Assembly (NCBI GenBank): GCA_005406025.1
Contig: BGZK01000543.1
Span: forward strand, 186,001 to 250,000
Reading direction: 5' to 3'
Length of the DNA stretch: 64,000 nucleotides
Origin: Eumeta japonica
Taxonomy: Eukaryota > Arthropoda > Insecta > Lepidoptera > Psychidae
In this document: positions 1 to 13,000 of the stretch, piece after piece
How the letters are laid out: each line of letters starts with the position of its first letter
Position numbering within the stretch: the first letter of the stretch is position 1
Position numbers and translations under genes: made by a program
The notes under the pieces: model-generated
Seen by the model: the letters and a program-made list of their open reading frames with translations, nothing else
Told to the model about the DNA's origin: nothing
The model's database searches: none

Positions 1-1100
1 CATTTTAATAAAATGTAGATTATAAAATAACTGTCCAACACTGTCAGATAATTTTACATATATACGGTGATAGAATAGTATTACTATCATCTGCTAGAAA
101 TAAAATACCTTAATAACGAAATAAATATTTCTAGTCAAACACAGGTTGTTTGCTGAGAACATTTGCAGTGATTTTCCATTTTCTTCGTCATTTTCCTCGA
201 ACCATACCAAATGTATGTTTTTTAAAAAAATATTAAAAACTAGACCACAAGTAAATCTGGATTTCACAAAATAATTAATTATAATCTAGTTCAGAATTTT
301 AACATGACTGACTGACAAAGATTAATTTTGATATTGACTTGACAACTGTAATTTTTTATAGTTTTATTGATGGCCAATACCGATATTAATTTCGACGCAA
401 TATCGTCAACAACAATTACTATCACGACCTCTTTTAAAATTCACTTTTAAAAAAGAGTCCTTTTTCAGTTTAGTTTCTCAGTCCTTTTTCAGTTTAATTT
501 TCAGTTTAGTAGCAATTTAAATGTGGCATTCTGTTAAAAAGAAACTTAAAAGTAGGTCCTTTTAAAATTCTGATCAGTTAGATAACACTGGCATTAACAA
601 GCATTATCAACATAATTTCGCCCAATCCTAGAAATGTCAGTTTTGGCTCTTAGAGCCAAAAAGGGGTGCTATATCTTTATTGCAGATTCGATCGGTAGCC
701 ACAGTAAGTACAACCCTTTCGCACCTGTAATATTATTGCTAATCATCACCTTAAACTATAGTCACGATTAAATGTTCTTGAAAGCCAGCCGCAATACTTC
801 ATATGAAAAGCCCACTGCGGAATATTCTAGCATGGATCAATTTCTTCAGACGGTTCGTGTAGAAGCGCTCGAAAACCAACACCGTGTTCAGTAGTTCATG
901 GTAGTGTCCTCTAATTTCAAAACTGCGTAATTGCACCAAACAGCGATGAGACTATGCATCTGAGGAGGATTCATAATACGTTTAGAAGTAGACTTTTTAT
1001 CGAAGTCTATTATATGTTTCATTCAGAGATTACGTGCCCAATCGCTACGTCGCGACACAACATTAACCGCTGACAGTTGCAACACTACTTTTTACCACAT
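1..1100. other. AT-rich DNA, no gene recognised
   Basis: No exon-like block found on either strand. A short local duplication of 'cagtcctttttcagttta' type sits near 460-505. Confidence 0.5.
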
Positions 1101-1139
1101 CTTTGAGTATTATCGAATTGTTTGACGATTATTGGGAAC

Positions 1140-1262
1140 CGAAAACCGATGAGCTTGCATGAGACATTAAATAGGTATCATTAAGAGAGATACCTCTGTA
1201 TCGTACTACGTGAAGATTATTGTCTCTGTTTACCCTTTTGGGAAACAGAGTTAAAATTATGA
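1140..1262 (+). mobile_element. 3' end of an RTE-type LINE, degraded
   Basis: The frame TTGTCTCTGTTTACCCTTTTGG reads VSVYPFG, matching the (V)SAYPSG ending of RTE-type reverse transcriptases seen also at 4786-4866 and near 21700. The upstream part is broken by stops and shifts. Confidence 0.4.
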
Positions 1263-1829
1263 ACAAATATAACCACGGTTATTTCACTATTATTTACTAG
1301 TTGAAATATATTGGTTGTCACATATCCATATATTTTTAGCTAACTCGGTAATGAAAGCAACTTACCAAGTGTGAATCAAATACTCACACCGCATAAGCTT
1401 TATTTGTTAATAAAATGTTAGTCTATTCTAGTAAGATGTTAGCAATAACGGGGAAAGATATTATAAATAACATTATTTTATTACAACTTATGAGATATTT
1501 ATTTCAAAATATCGTATTAATAATAACCTTAAAATAGAACAGTGATCTTTATATCAAAATAAAAAGTTCTGTATACACATCACAGACAATATCGATTAAG
1601 CGCGCATCAACACTCATTATAAGTGATTCGCCAACCACGAAAAAATCTACACGTTGGTCCTGCTGATGGCATATGCAGACTGTGGGGAAGTCGCTCATTC
1701 CTGAGAGTGATGTTGCCGAATGAACTGTAGTCGTACAATGAACTGAACTTTGTAATCTAAAATAAATTTATTTACTTATCAACCCGGTCAGCGTTTTTGT
1801 CTTTTGTTGTCGATCATAATAATAGTCTA

Positions 1830-2630
1830 GTCGACAAGTTCAAAATCGTGTTAATTCTTGATAAAGGTCCTAAAAATATGTGAGATAGCCCTTTGGATTC
1901 GGAATGACGTCTAGAAAAATGTATTCGAAGGATTTTACTGCATGATAACAATTGCAAAACTTATTAACAAATTAAGTAGAAAAAAAAAAAGTATTTCGTT
2001 TTTTGGCAATTACTCAAAAACTATTAATATTTAAGAAATTTAAAAAATGACTCATAAAGAGAAGGGAATTTCCAAGAAAAAAGTCCTAACTCCCGAAACA
2101 GTAGCTCCATTATTTATAATTTTAATTTACTGCTGAAAATAAGACCCCGCGCGACCGACACAGCATGGCCGCGCTGCCGCTCAACAGAGTTTATCACTTA
2201 AAATAATTTTTTATAGGATTAAATATCAATACTAATATTTAAAAAAATTATGCTGTCATTAGAATGTTTTAAAGAATGAAGTCCCGTTGGAAAAAAATTT
2301 TTTTGTTCATTTTTCAAAAAGTTAAACAATTGTTAACTAAGTATTTTTTCGTAGGCTATTATTTTTACAAAATACGGTATAAAAGTTTAAATAATTGGCC
2401 TATAAATTTTTAGCTTCTTGGAGATCTTCTTATATATATACTTAACAAGACCACGTTATAAAATTATCTTAAATTTGTGTTTTTTGTTCATAATTTTTTT
2501 TTAAGTTAACAAAAAGTGAAAATTCTCAACAATGTTGTTAAAAATTTTTTTTTAATAAAATTTTTAGTTATGGCTATTTTTGTAATTTATAGAGTTATTA
2601 TTCCACCTAGAAAAAAATTTTTTCTTTGAA
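1830..2630 (+). repeat. Copy 1 of a dispersed element (head plus one fold-back arm)
   Basis: Shares with 23060-23720 and the fold-back at 27960-29480 the succession ttaattcttgataaagg, ttatttataattttaattt, ctgaaaata-g-cccgcgcg, cccgttgga-aaaaa, ttcttatatata and gttataaaa. Only one arm is present here, with no coding capacity. Confidence 0.65.
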
Positions 2631-2876
2631 TTATTAATCGTTAACAATGGCGCTAAATCACATTATAATGGCTCACTTTATTATACGATAAAGTTTCCGT
2701 TAAAGTAAATCCTCACTGTGAATAAAAAAAATTACATAAAACACAACAGAATTGTTGCAGGTAAATCTATATTAATGACAATTTAATGTGTTATTTTAAT
2801 TGTTAATGAAAAATGAACAGATAAATTTAACTTGAAATAATACAATCCAAATTATGAAACTATAAATTCTTACGCT

Positions 2877-2882
2877 TTTATT
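2877..2882 (-). terminator. Probable poly(A) signal of gene A
   Basis: A canonical AATAAA on the minus strand lies about 112 bases after the gene A stop codon, a normal distance for insect mRNA 3' ends. Confidence 0.45.
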
Positions 2883-2993
2883 ATCAGTATTAGAAAACTT
2901 ATAAAACTAATTTTATAAGAAAAAACTTTCATATTAGACTTTTAAAGAAAAGTAACTTACGTCTGTGTTCTCTTTCGATGGAACAGAGCGAAT

Positions 2994-3088
2994 TTAAAAT
3001 TCGACATCGTCATCGTCATCGCTCAGTTCTGGTACTGTCAGATGCAGGAAGAAACTCCACACGATCATCAGAAAGTAAAAGTCTATTA
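2994..3088 (-). CDS. Gene A last coding exon
   Basis: Acceptor ttcattttcag is followed by two bases that complete a Leu codon, then IDFYFLMIVWSFFLHL, an acidic stretch LSDDDDDVEF and TAA at 2996-2994. The phase-1 entry matches the exit phase of exon 3. Confidence 0.82.
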
Positions 3089-6000
3089 CTGAAAATGAAG
3101 GTGGATGTGATCTCAGAGGAACTGTTACAATAAACTTCCAAACCACAAAAAAAATTAAATGTGAAGACAGTGTCTAAAATCTTAATTTCCACATAAAAGT
3201 AGTTTATACACGTAAGTTAGCCAATGAAAACAATGTGTTCACACAGTGTTTACATTGCATATTTCACAATTCAAAGAAGCACTGTATTCAACTTGTGCAC
3301 TATATTCAAATGTAAGCTGGAACTCTTACCTAGTGCAGACATTTTGTGGTTATGGAATATTGAACACTCCAATCTGACTGACTTTAGACTACAAAAAAAT
3401 GACTCTTCAGCCAAATTTAAGATAAAATGGACGATTCGTTATCTCATTAACATTATTAAAACACAGGTCATGTAATTATTTATGGTCAAGAATTATAAAT
3501 GTTGAATAAAATTTACAATATTTAAATCTTACAGTACAAGATGACGTAGTGGAGGATGACGGCAGCGGTCTGGTGCCACAGGCCCGCGGTCATCGCCGCC
3601 ACGGACAGCAGCATGAACAGCGTCGAAACGGCGGCGTACACGAACACCATCATGGGTTTGCGCTGTTGCGGTACAGACCGACATCATGAGCTAATCGAGA
3701 AGTTAAAATGCTTTAATCAGCACACCGTCTATCGTTTGCGTTCTAAGGTGACGCCGTACTAAACGCACGCGGCTGAAGTACCCACGACGTGAAATTATAG
3801 GTTGAAATTAAATCGCCTTTAGGTACGTATCGTTAATGATTAGTACCGATTCTTAAATAATCCATTTTTTAGCAAAATGATACGATAAGACGGCAGGTTA
3901 GCATAAACTGACTCCATGTTCAAATCGCCCTAGATTGTAGCGTTGCAACTTTTACGTCGAAATTTATGCTTTGGTCACGTGAATTTGGTATTATCGCTCG
4001 GTCCAGTTCCATTTTTGTTATCGAATTTTAAGAATTCCGTAATTTAAAATACGTTGTTTACATACAATAAAAATCACCGTCTAAAGTGCAGCCAAAAACG
4101 AAAGTACGATTTGTAGCATTTGGCAATAAAATTTTTGAGAAAAAGAAGTCTGTGTATCTATAAGCGTAATAACGCGAGGATTTATCTTCGGGCGACACCA
4201 CGCGTGTTAACTCGGGAGAGACATTTTATTGTAAATTACGGTCTAGACATCGTTTCATGAAAAACTTTAATTTCGTTGACTTCGGACATAAATGAATTGC
4301 ATTTACGAGGACGTGTAACTCATACAGACTAAGACACGCCAAATCGAAAGTTCAACGTATCAGCGCGGCGTACTAGAACGCGTCCGTCTGGATGAAATCC
4401 GGCCTGGGTCGGAGAAGCTTTTACCAAATAGTTTGGACTCTTTTCGCTAAAAGCTTCTCCATCGTCGCACTTACTCCTTTGAGCGATAGGCGAGACACCT
4501 CTCTATATCGTTCAGCGGCATTGATCGGTTTCGACGTGGATTTGATTCTGATTCTCGCCACTTGTCATCGGCGTGTGCCCGATTCACTTCATACATGATT
4601 GTTATAATTCTACCTAAATTTAACATTAGATCGCCCATTTTATTTTCATAATAACATATGTTACACAATTATCGATTTTTTGTGGTAAACTGTCTATAAA
4701 CATCCTACGCAACCAACCCAATTGATAGAACATTAAAAAAGGTTCAAATTTTAAGCACCAGGAACCGACAAATCTGCATGAAAAGATTGATGAATGTCAA
4801 ATTTTGCGAGATATGCAAAGATGGTACCATGTGGGAATTTGTCGTCTCTGGCTACCCTTTTGGACGTTCCAGCGTAAGTTTATATAAATAATAAACAAAT
4901 ATTATTATTGTATTCGGGCCCAGTTCCCAATCGGAGTGTTTTGCATTAATATAGCCTACTGACTATAAAGGAACAGTAACAAACTGACTGTAAGAATTTT
5001 GTCAAATGTCTGTAATGTCTTTTGACTTGTGCCTACACACCGACACATGAGTGCCGCCACGACAAAACGTAGCAGGTTAATGCTCAGCGTGCTTGTTCAC
5101 AACACAGCATATGTAAATTCACTCCACAGCACTGGCTCGAAATTGTATCTCGTTTGATAACATTTACTAAGTTTTGCTAATTTGTCAGAGTGAATCAACA
5201 AATATCACTAGCTTTAATAGAGAAGAAAAACATCAGGTTTTAACCCATCTACAAACATCTGACGAAATTGAAATCTACGATATACCAAATTTACGTAAAT
5301 TAACAAAGAACGGAATTATCTAAGGAAACACACAATTAAACAATTTATGCTACTAGTGTAGACTAAAAGTATATTCACCTTGTGGGCGCCATTGATGAGC
5401 AGGAAAGTCAAAGCGTAGCATACGACCAGGATGGCGATCATGACCAGTGAGACCACCACCATCGCCATCGACGCGTCCTTGAATTCCTTCCTGCTGGACA
5501 GCACGGAGCTGAGTACCAGCGTTATCAAGAAAAAGAACGCCAGAACTGTCTCGCTCAGCTAAAATAAAAGGTTAACATACATGGTAACATTTTTGTAACA
5601 AATTACATTTCCCCACTAATTTTATATTAGGTTAAACCTTGCAACCTATTTATTTATGAAGTAAGCATTATCTTAATATGTGCCATTTTGAATTACACTA
5701 GTTAACTCTATTGGATGTTTTGTTAGCATTAAATTACTAAATGCGAATTAAAGGCACATTTATTTATATTTTTACAATACATCTTTGATGGGATTCAAGC
5801 ATTGACATAAGAAAAGCAAATTCCCAGAAAAACTAACGACGTGTATTCAGCAACGCTGTACTGCAACTGTACCACAAAAAATACGCTATGGAAAATTTTA
5901 CCACTTTCAACTGAAGACTTTAATACTTTTTACCGTTGCACTTTACTTGCCAAAAAAAAGTAACGTGGTAGTGCTCGAATTCCGGTATATATTACAATAT

Positions 6001-7298
6001 ATACTCCTCTGCCAGTAATCTATTTAATTACGCAAATGTAAATAAGGCCGTAAATCAATTACAAAAACAAAGTCGTAAACAGGTCACGTCCGACGTAAAC
6101 AAAAAAAATTAGAAAAGTGGTTGACCCTGTAGGCCAATCTTGAAACTTCCCGCTAATTTCGAGTTCGAAACACTATATTTTACTGGATTTGATGCGATTT
6201 TTTGAGTAAAAATTGGAGGTACTTATTAACCAGATAAAAAATTTCGAGGAAATTAGAAAAAATAGTTTTCTTTGATTTCTGTTGACAATGATTTTTCACG
6301 AACAAATCAACCGATTTTCACCCGGTTTGCAGCAATCGACGTGTTTTTACAGGGTCGTGAGCTGGTTAGATTTTAGAGTCAATCGGTCAAGCCGTTTCGT
6401 AGTTATTTCAAAAAAACGGTTTTGTTTCGATTTCTTTTGACAACGATTTCTCGCAAGCGAATCAACCGATTTTGACCCAGTTTGCGGCAATCAACGTGTT
6501 TCTAATAGGTTAAAAGCTGGTTAGATTTTGGGATGGATCGGTCAAGCCATTTTAAAGTTATTTTGAAAAAAACAATTTAATAAAAAATTCTTAGTTTTTT
6601 GAAAATTTCTCAAAATCTACCAGTCCAAATCAACCCATACTTTCAGGAAAACTAAGTTTAATGAAATTCTTTAGAACGCCGTTTAGTGGACTCAATTCGG
6701 TCAAGCAGTTTAAAAGTTATAAGAGGTTTACAAACATCCACACATACACACACAAACATCCACACAGACATACGGACATCATCTCAGGGATGACCAGGGA
6801 AGCTTCCTAGACCCTCAGAACGTCGAGATCTGACGAGAACTCGATTTTTGCAAAATGGGGTGAAACCAATAACTTCCCGAAAATTTTAGAATATTTTCAA
6901 TTTTCTTAGAGGGAAGTTAAATATATGTATATAATCGGGAAATTTTTAAATAAATCACAAATGCTAAAAAAAAGTAAACACTCACACCCATGCATTTTGG
7001 AATGACGTACGTGTCTGTGAGAAATTTTATTAAAATCTTCATTTCCTTTAGCATTTTTCTTTAATTTAGTTTTAATTCAAATAATCCATTTAAGATAGAA
7101 TATAACATTTTTATAGATCGAATGAGCAAATAAATGGTAATTAGAAATATGTACTAATGTAAACTTATTAAAGCTTTAGAATTATTAAACCCACGAAGTA
7201 CACGAACCAACTCCAAGTAACCGATGATCAGGACTCCGGTCCGCAGGCCGAAGCACAAGCAACACCGGCCGAGGCATGGGATGTGAGGCATTTTTCAT
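2994..7298 (-). CDS. Gene A: small four-helix membrane protein (LAPTM4/DUF4728-like), complete, 4 coding exons
   Basis: Joining 7291-7208, 5558-5379, 3662-3533 and 3088-2994 gives an open frame of 162 residues. Every junction has AG/GT borders and phases 0, 0, 1. The N-terminus carries CCLCFGLRTGVLIIGY, a paired-cysteine plus LRTG motif like that at the start of LAPTM4-type endosomal/lysosomal membrane proteins. Four hydrophobic segments follow, at about residues 34-50, 60-84, 91-112 and 120-146, and the tail is acidic (five aspartates, then VEF). The exon opens at 7298 after a TTCTTTCTTGCAG acceptor. The first ATG there is out of frame, and TGA lies in frame just before the ATG at 7291, which fixes the start. 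Known four-helix relatives sit in late endosomes and lysosomes; that role here is inference. Genes B and C are paralogues further along on the same strand. Exons are GC-richer than the introns. Confidence 0.85.
3533..3662 (-). CDS. Gene A coding exon 3 (43 codons + 1 base)
   Basis: The exon starts after acceptor cgcaacag and ends at donor gtaaga in phase 1. It encodes RKPMMVFVYAAVSTLFMLLS, then a short loop with GLWHQTAAV and the start of helix four. It has the same length and phase as exon 3 of genes B and C. Confidence 0.87.
4411..4455. repeat. Perfect 13-bp inverted repeat around HindIII-like cores
   Basis: GGAGAAGCTTTTA is followed after about 20 bases by its exact reverse complement TAAAAGCTTCTCC, so the transcript could form a hairpin. 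It sits in intron 2 of gene A, and no family is recognised. Confidence 0.5.
4786..4880 (+). mobile_element. RTE-type LINE C-terminal remnant
   Basis: The plus strand reads LMNVKFCEICKDGTMW followed by EFVVSGYPFGR without a stop. This matches the last residues of RTE reverse transcriptases (an LMDV...ICKD..MW..IVSAYPSG pattern). It lies in intron 2 of gene A. Confidence 0.55.
5379..5558 (-). CDS. Gene A coding exon 2 (60 codons)
   Basis: The exon is bounded by acceptor tttttattttag and donor gtgaat. It encodes LSETVLAFFFLITLVLSSVL, a charged loop (SSRKEFKDAS), and a second long hydrophobic helix ending LINGAHK. It has exactly the same length (180 bases) as exon 2 of gene B. Confidence 0.87.
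6130..6915. repeat. Interspersed element with ~154-bp internal tandem units
   Basis: Phrases such as 'atcggtcaagccgtttcgtagttatttc' recur at about 6386, 6540 and 6694, so roughly two and a half units of about 154 bp are present. The element ends with cacacatacac-type runs, 'ggacatcatctcagggatgacc' and a ttcccg...gggaagtta end. It lies within intron 1 of gene A. Confidence 0.65.
7208..7291 (-). CDS. Gene A coding exon 1 (28 codons)
   Basis: The exon encodes MPHIPCLGRCCLCFGLRTG followed by a short hydrophobic run ending LEL. The donor is gttcgt, directly after the codon TTG (phase 0). Seven untranslated bases (7292-7298) separate the ATG from the upstream acceptor, so a non-coding first exon must lie further upstream. 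Confidence 0.85.
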
Positions 7299-7969
7299 CT
7301 GCAAGAAAGAAGTCGGTTTGAATGATCTGATAGAAGACAATTCTTATGTGTGCCGAAATCTGAGTTGAAATCACTGCAAATGAAAATTTTCTTTATATTT
7401 CGAGGGAGGAAAAGCTTAAAACGTACTATACAAAAATGAATGAATCATCACGGCACGTCACTGTCGCGATGTCGAAAACATTAAGCGATGGCACTATCTA
7501 GGTTGCTCGATTCGAATAATTAATCAAATATAATCTAATTTACTCCTGGCAAGTATGTTTTGAATAAGATGAGACTAGTTTGGAATTTTAAATCACAGGA
7601 AAATCGATCATTAAGTTTTTAATTGAGATTGAATTACTCTTTCGCCAATGGTAAGGATAAACAAAAACATATATATTTTGTCTAGTATGTTTGTTTACAT
7701 AAATAGCGACGTTCATTGGTATTCCGACAATTTTTAAAATAATCAAGTTGAAATTCAAAATCAAAATATCTTATATTTCACAGATCATTATATAATACTT
7801 GAAGGACATATTCTATGAATTAAGACTTTAGCACTCGTTTGTAAGGTAGTTTCCCTCGAGAAGCAATAAAATTAAGGGTAGCTCTTTTTTTTAGATACAT
7901 CATACTTGTGTACAATAAATACACAATAATTACAGAGTAGAATTACTACCCGGCAAGAACTCGAGCTGA

Positions 7970-8330
7970 GCCCATAGATATTTGTTTTCTAAATATTCAG
8001 AAATTGCGAAATGAATCATTGATTTTTATCAAGTGTATACTTTACAAAGATTTCAAAGTTATATATGGGTAAATCTTATACATCAACATAGACGTTATAG
8101 AACATGCGCACACAGAGCCCTTTAAATGAATTCGTCACTTTAAATAGTGGAATAACATGGAAATAGATTATTTTTGTTTTTAATATCGAGTTCACATAAA
8201 TTTCTTTTCTATTAAACATTTTTGGAGGTTTTTCCCATAAAGAACAAATTTTCATATTTAAATTGAGACGTTTAAGTTAAGATTCCAATATTTCTAAATT
8301 TATTCCTTAAATTGTCTACACATAATAAAC
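7970..8330 (-). mobile_element. 3' fragment of a CR1/jockey-like LINE
   Basis: It is nearly collinear with 24090-24420: 'cccatagatatttg..ttctaaatattcagaaattgc', 'gggtaaatctt', 'gcgcacacagagccct..aaatgaattcgt'. Reverse-frame translation corresponds to the C-terminal segment encoded there, heavily mutated. Confidence 0.6.
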
Positions 8331-8846
8331 ATTAAAACAGCAATTACTCAAAAAATTTTGCAGCTTAAGCATGTTAAAAATAATTAACTAACCGACTGCT
8401 CAAATACGCATTTTCTTAAGTCACTTGCAATTTTTGTTATCTTTGAAAAATCTAATGCAATTCTTAAATTTGAATTAACGTTTCATGTAATAAATAACGA
8501 CATGTATATAAATGAGTATTCCTAGAAAATTATTACTATTGACAGTCATTGAAGTGACACATTATGTATAACGAAAAGTTATGAGATTTAATGGAGGTCT
8601 TATATTTGAAAAAAACATTGTGATGTTGAATAGAAAACGTTAGCCATTTTAAACAAAAAAAATCTCATAATGGGAAATAATGTTATTCAGTGAATAATGA
8701 ACACTAGGTTAACAATGAATTTTTCTACTCGTACTGAAAGTTAGATTTAATAATTTGAGAAAAGAATACAATTTATGACTGGGTATTAACGAAACGAGGG
8801 TAATATTGCAGGACAAGACAATTTTTCCTGTTTTGTAATTAAACTA

Positions 8847-9340
8847 TACTAGCTGTTGCTCGCGGCTCCGACTGCGTGGGCAACGAATGAATTCTTTCAT
8901 CATCTACATCGACCTATCATTCCGTCAACCCTGATCTCGATGATGTTCCTTCTTCCGATTTCATTTCCGGCTCCGCTTTTGATTACAAATGTAGTTTGCG
9001 GTCTAGATTCTGTTTCTTTTCAAAACTTACATAATTCCCCCACGTCGCCTCCCGCGTGGACACACAGCGAATTCTGTGATCTTTTGTATCGATCGATGAT
9101 ATTGTCAGCCACGGGCCCGATCTTAGTACCGTTCTCGATTTCATAGCAGCAAAAGCGCATATTCTTACGCCGAAAATGCACGTCACGCCGCAAATGTTTA
9201 TGTTACGAAACGATCTCACTTGCGCTCTTGACCCCGATCCCGGTCCTGCTCGGGATTCTGATCCCGAGCCGATGTTGAACTGGAATGTTTCTTCGACATT
9301 GTTGTCACCAATAACCAATCGGCATAAGTAAAGAATTCGT
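8847..9340 (+). repeat. 'ctagctgttgctcgcggct' element with GATCCCGGTCC-like minisatellite
   Basis: The head 'actagctgttgctcgcggctccgactgcgtggg' resembles the head at 34338 ('actagttttttcccgcggttccgcccgtgcg'). Near 9227-9275 there is a degenerate run of about 12-mers around 'gatcccggtcct/gattctgatccc'. No intact gene. Confidence 0.6.
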
Positions 9341-9985
9341 TCTACGATCACGCAAGCAAAGTCTCGAGCAAAAGTTAGTATGCTTATAAATTATGCCTTC
9401 TATTTTATTCTGATGTATAAACTATATTATTATGCAGTTTTAAATTATTCTGTTTAACCGTTAAAGCGTGATTGAGTAACAAACAAGCACATATAGAAAG
9501 TTTCCCATTTATAAAATTAATGGGATCATTCGTGACATTAGCTTGCACTCACTATTACTCCGGTTACAGAACAAGCAAACTATTAAGAAATGCTCAAATG
9601 TGGCGTTTACCACCAACAGGTCCGCGACAAACCCGTCGCAACGTGGTCGGATCAAGTCGGTTTTAATACCGGAGCCAGCTACACACACGCCACCAGACGC
9701 AACCATCGTCCGTTCATGAGATACTCTGATCTCAAGAGAGTACTTCAACATTTGTACTTTCATTGATTTAGGTGTGTTATCTCATAACTTTATTGTTGAT
9801 CGTCTTCGTTACGATAACTTTTTTCGAACTCGCTTTAGTTGGCACCTACTTCAAAACAACTAATTATTGTAAATATTTAGGTCCCTACTATTACTAAATA
9901 GTAATATGCGTGAGGTTGTGTAGGAGCTACCCATTTCATGGATCGACATTGCTCGTGAAACTATAATTGTTTAGTGGCAAAACTA

Positions 9986-10350
9986 TCATTTTACTGTGGT
10001 AGAGACACGCTGTAGTAGAGTCACACTGCAGCAAGAAAATAGGTCGGCAACACCAATGAAATACCACACTGTCATAGAATAAAGACGTGAAGTGATAGCT
10101 TTCACTGTTGCATTTCGTCCAGTGAGTGACAGTTTTGGTATCTCACTGTGCCCACTATCATCCCTCACCCCTATCCATCACTCTCCGAGCTGATGGCACG
10201 GGAAAAGTCCCGTCTCATCAGCCCACTCCCTCCTCCACCGATATTCTATTTCTACCTAAGAGACCGGAAACGAGTTGTTAACTCCGTTGGGGTTGCGATA
10301 AAACTTCGACCTGCTATCAAGAAAATAAAAGTTGAAATTGAATCTATTAC
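9986..10350 (+). repeat. Interspersed repeat family R, copy 1
   Basis: 'gaaataccacactgtcatagaataaagacgtgaagtg.tagctttcactgttgcatttcgtc' recurs at 57585-57650 (plus) and, reversed, at 15965-16030. The GC-rich body is followed by 'ctcccatc/ctcactccctcc'-like polypyrimidine. It is non-coding. Confidence 0.6.
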
Positions 10351-13000
10351 ATAACTTTATTTTCGTCACTTACCAATCCTACGTGTGCTAAGCGAAGATG
10401 ATACATTCGTATAAAATATATATATATGTATATATTTTATTTGATATTTTTAATTATTATTTTCGGAAATTAAACTCTATCATAAATTACTGACTTCGGT
10501 CTTATGTTTAATTTTAATTCTCTTGCCAAATTCAGTCCTATCGCAATACTAGTCGCGATTACAGAGTCCATCATCACTTGAACGTTGCTGTTGGACGCGA
10601 CCGCAATAAAAAATTAAGAAACTTGTCGTATGTTGACGAGGGCGAAACCACGTGCAAAAGCAAGTATTATTTAAAATAATGATTTGTACTTATTTCTTTG
10701 AATCACAACGTTTATATCGTACATTTTAAGTACCGATGCTCACATTTCGTCGCTTCAACTTACGACAGGCAATTCTATCTCTAGATGACTGAACTAATTC
10801 AGGACGTGCACTAGCATCTCTATTTTCACTTTTGTATTTTTCACTCTGAGATTTCTCAAGCGAACACTTACCAGTACGAATGGGATATTTCTTGATAAAA
10901 ATAATGATCTCTGATCGATGTTATGATTAGAACAGTGAAAATATTTTCGAAATCGGCATAGTATTTTCGAAGATTACTGTTGAAAAGCGTTTTTTCCTTG
11001 GGAATGGGATAATATTTATATTAAATAGACCACTATATATATGTAGATCGTGGCCTACATCGTTTGTTCTTTTTTGGTTAAATAATTTCGTACAGACAGG
11101 CAGAATCAATACATTTTTTTAACCGTCACACAAAAGGAATGGTTTATCATTAGATCTGATTAAGATGTTTAAATGGAAAAAGAAGAAAAAAACGCACAAA
11201 TTCTATAATCATGTCAATTTTATTTATTTATGTTGATTATCGACAAGTCTTCAAAGCAGGTCACTAAAACTGGAATTATCTAAGTCTCATTATTTTAAGT
11301 AAGAAATCCTTTATATGTAATTTTATAAGGTAAAGATTCGAACGGTTTCGATGAAAATTTTTAATACTACATTAATACAAGACTTGCATTCTTTCAATGC
11401 AAGTATCTTAGATGTCTTTCATTAAAAAATGCGATTAAAAAACTATAATTCTATACATTGCTTAATAGCGCCATCTTGTATAATTTCAAGTTGATTGCAT
11501 TGTCGTTACGTTATTCTATGAAAGACTAACTACCAAGGTTCTTCATACAACACGTAATGATCTTAACGTAATGTCTCAATAACAGATGTCGCTACAAAAT
11601 ATTAATTAGATAGATCTATACATGTATAATGAAAATAGGTTGTCTTTGTTCGCCAATCACGTAAAAACTACTAAAGGTATAGACATGGGACTGGGACCAT
11701 TCGATGCGGGATGATTTGTAGATGGTTCTAGGCTACTCATTTTTTGAATTCGGTAAATCCTTCGCCATTTAATTTATAATAAAAATTACCCAGCGAAATG
11801 GGTGGGACAGCTAGTGACACTATATAAATAATAAACAATAATAACATATGTAAAACAAAATACAGAAATAAATCGTACATATTATATAAAATACGTCTAT
11901 AATATATTAAAATATATTTGCAAAAATATACATAACCAACTTTTCTCATTGGAAGTTGTCAAAATCAAAATCGAAGTTGATAAAGTTAAAAGATACAGTT
12001 TTTTTTAATTAAAATTAAAAATCTCTTTATTTCATAGGTTATTCATAATTCTTGATATGCATTATTACAAAATTAGCTTTACCGTTATAATATGAATTTA
12101 TCGCTCATCTGGAAGGTAGCAAGAAGAATGAATCAAGAAGAATGAGCAAGAAACTTGAGGGGAGCTTTTTTCAAATTGAATTGTACGCCACGTAAAGTAA
12201 ATCTTAGTTGCCCCGATATCAATGATAAGCCAAGTACAATATGAGTTATATAATTGTCACAAGATATTCTATAGCTCTTAATATTTTTTTTACTGTTAAC
12301 TATTCATTTATTTATTTTAAATACATTTTATTTTCTGACTTGATGATTTTACCAGTAATTAATTTATTATTAAAATATCACAATGAAAACATGAAATAGT
12401 ACAAAAATAATATTTTATTTGTTATTTATATCCAAATGAAAAGAAAACACAGCAATTTATAAAATTAAATATGACTAGTGTAATTCCTTAGTAAACATAC
12501 TTTATTATCTAAATTAGTTTCAATATATAAATTATGCGGTAATTCATGAATTTTATAGCAATATAATTGCATAACAAAGATCAGCAAAAATTATAATTAA
12601 TATTATAATAAACTGCGATACCAAACATGCACATATAGTTTTTGTAAATGGTAATCAGAGAATAGAAGGTTTAGTTTATGTATGCAGTTTCACTGAATGA
12701 AAACAAGTGATTTGTTACGCAGATCCTCCCATGTCTCCTCATGTCATGCTCAAATAGTAGCTTCTGATGACCAGCAATAAATATATTTCAAACGCTGCAA
12801 ACGACACGATTTTTTAAAAAGCAGCTAGACACTTGGAATATATATCGTTCGTTCGTTTCAGCTGTATGACGTCCACAGCTGGACCTGGTCTCCCGCTTAT
12901 ATTACCGTACCACATAATTGTATTCTATTTAAGTCGAATCAAGGAAAATATTAATCGACACGCATATGTAATACTTATAATTATAATACAAATGTAAACA
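10351..13000. other. AT-rich stretch, nothing recognised
   Basis: No exon-like block, long open frame or repeat was recognised, apart from a small TA run near 10416-10440. The open frames present are short and low-complexity. Confidence 0.5.

Noticed and set aside
3556..3762. Plus-strand open frame starting MTAAVWCHRPAV
   Set aside because: It is the antisense of gene A exon 3.
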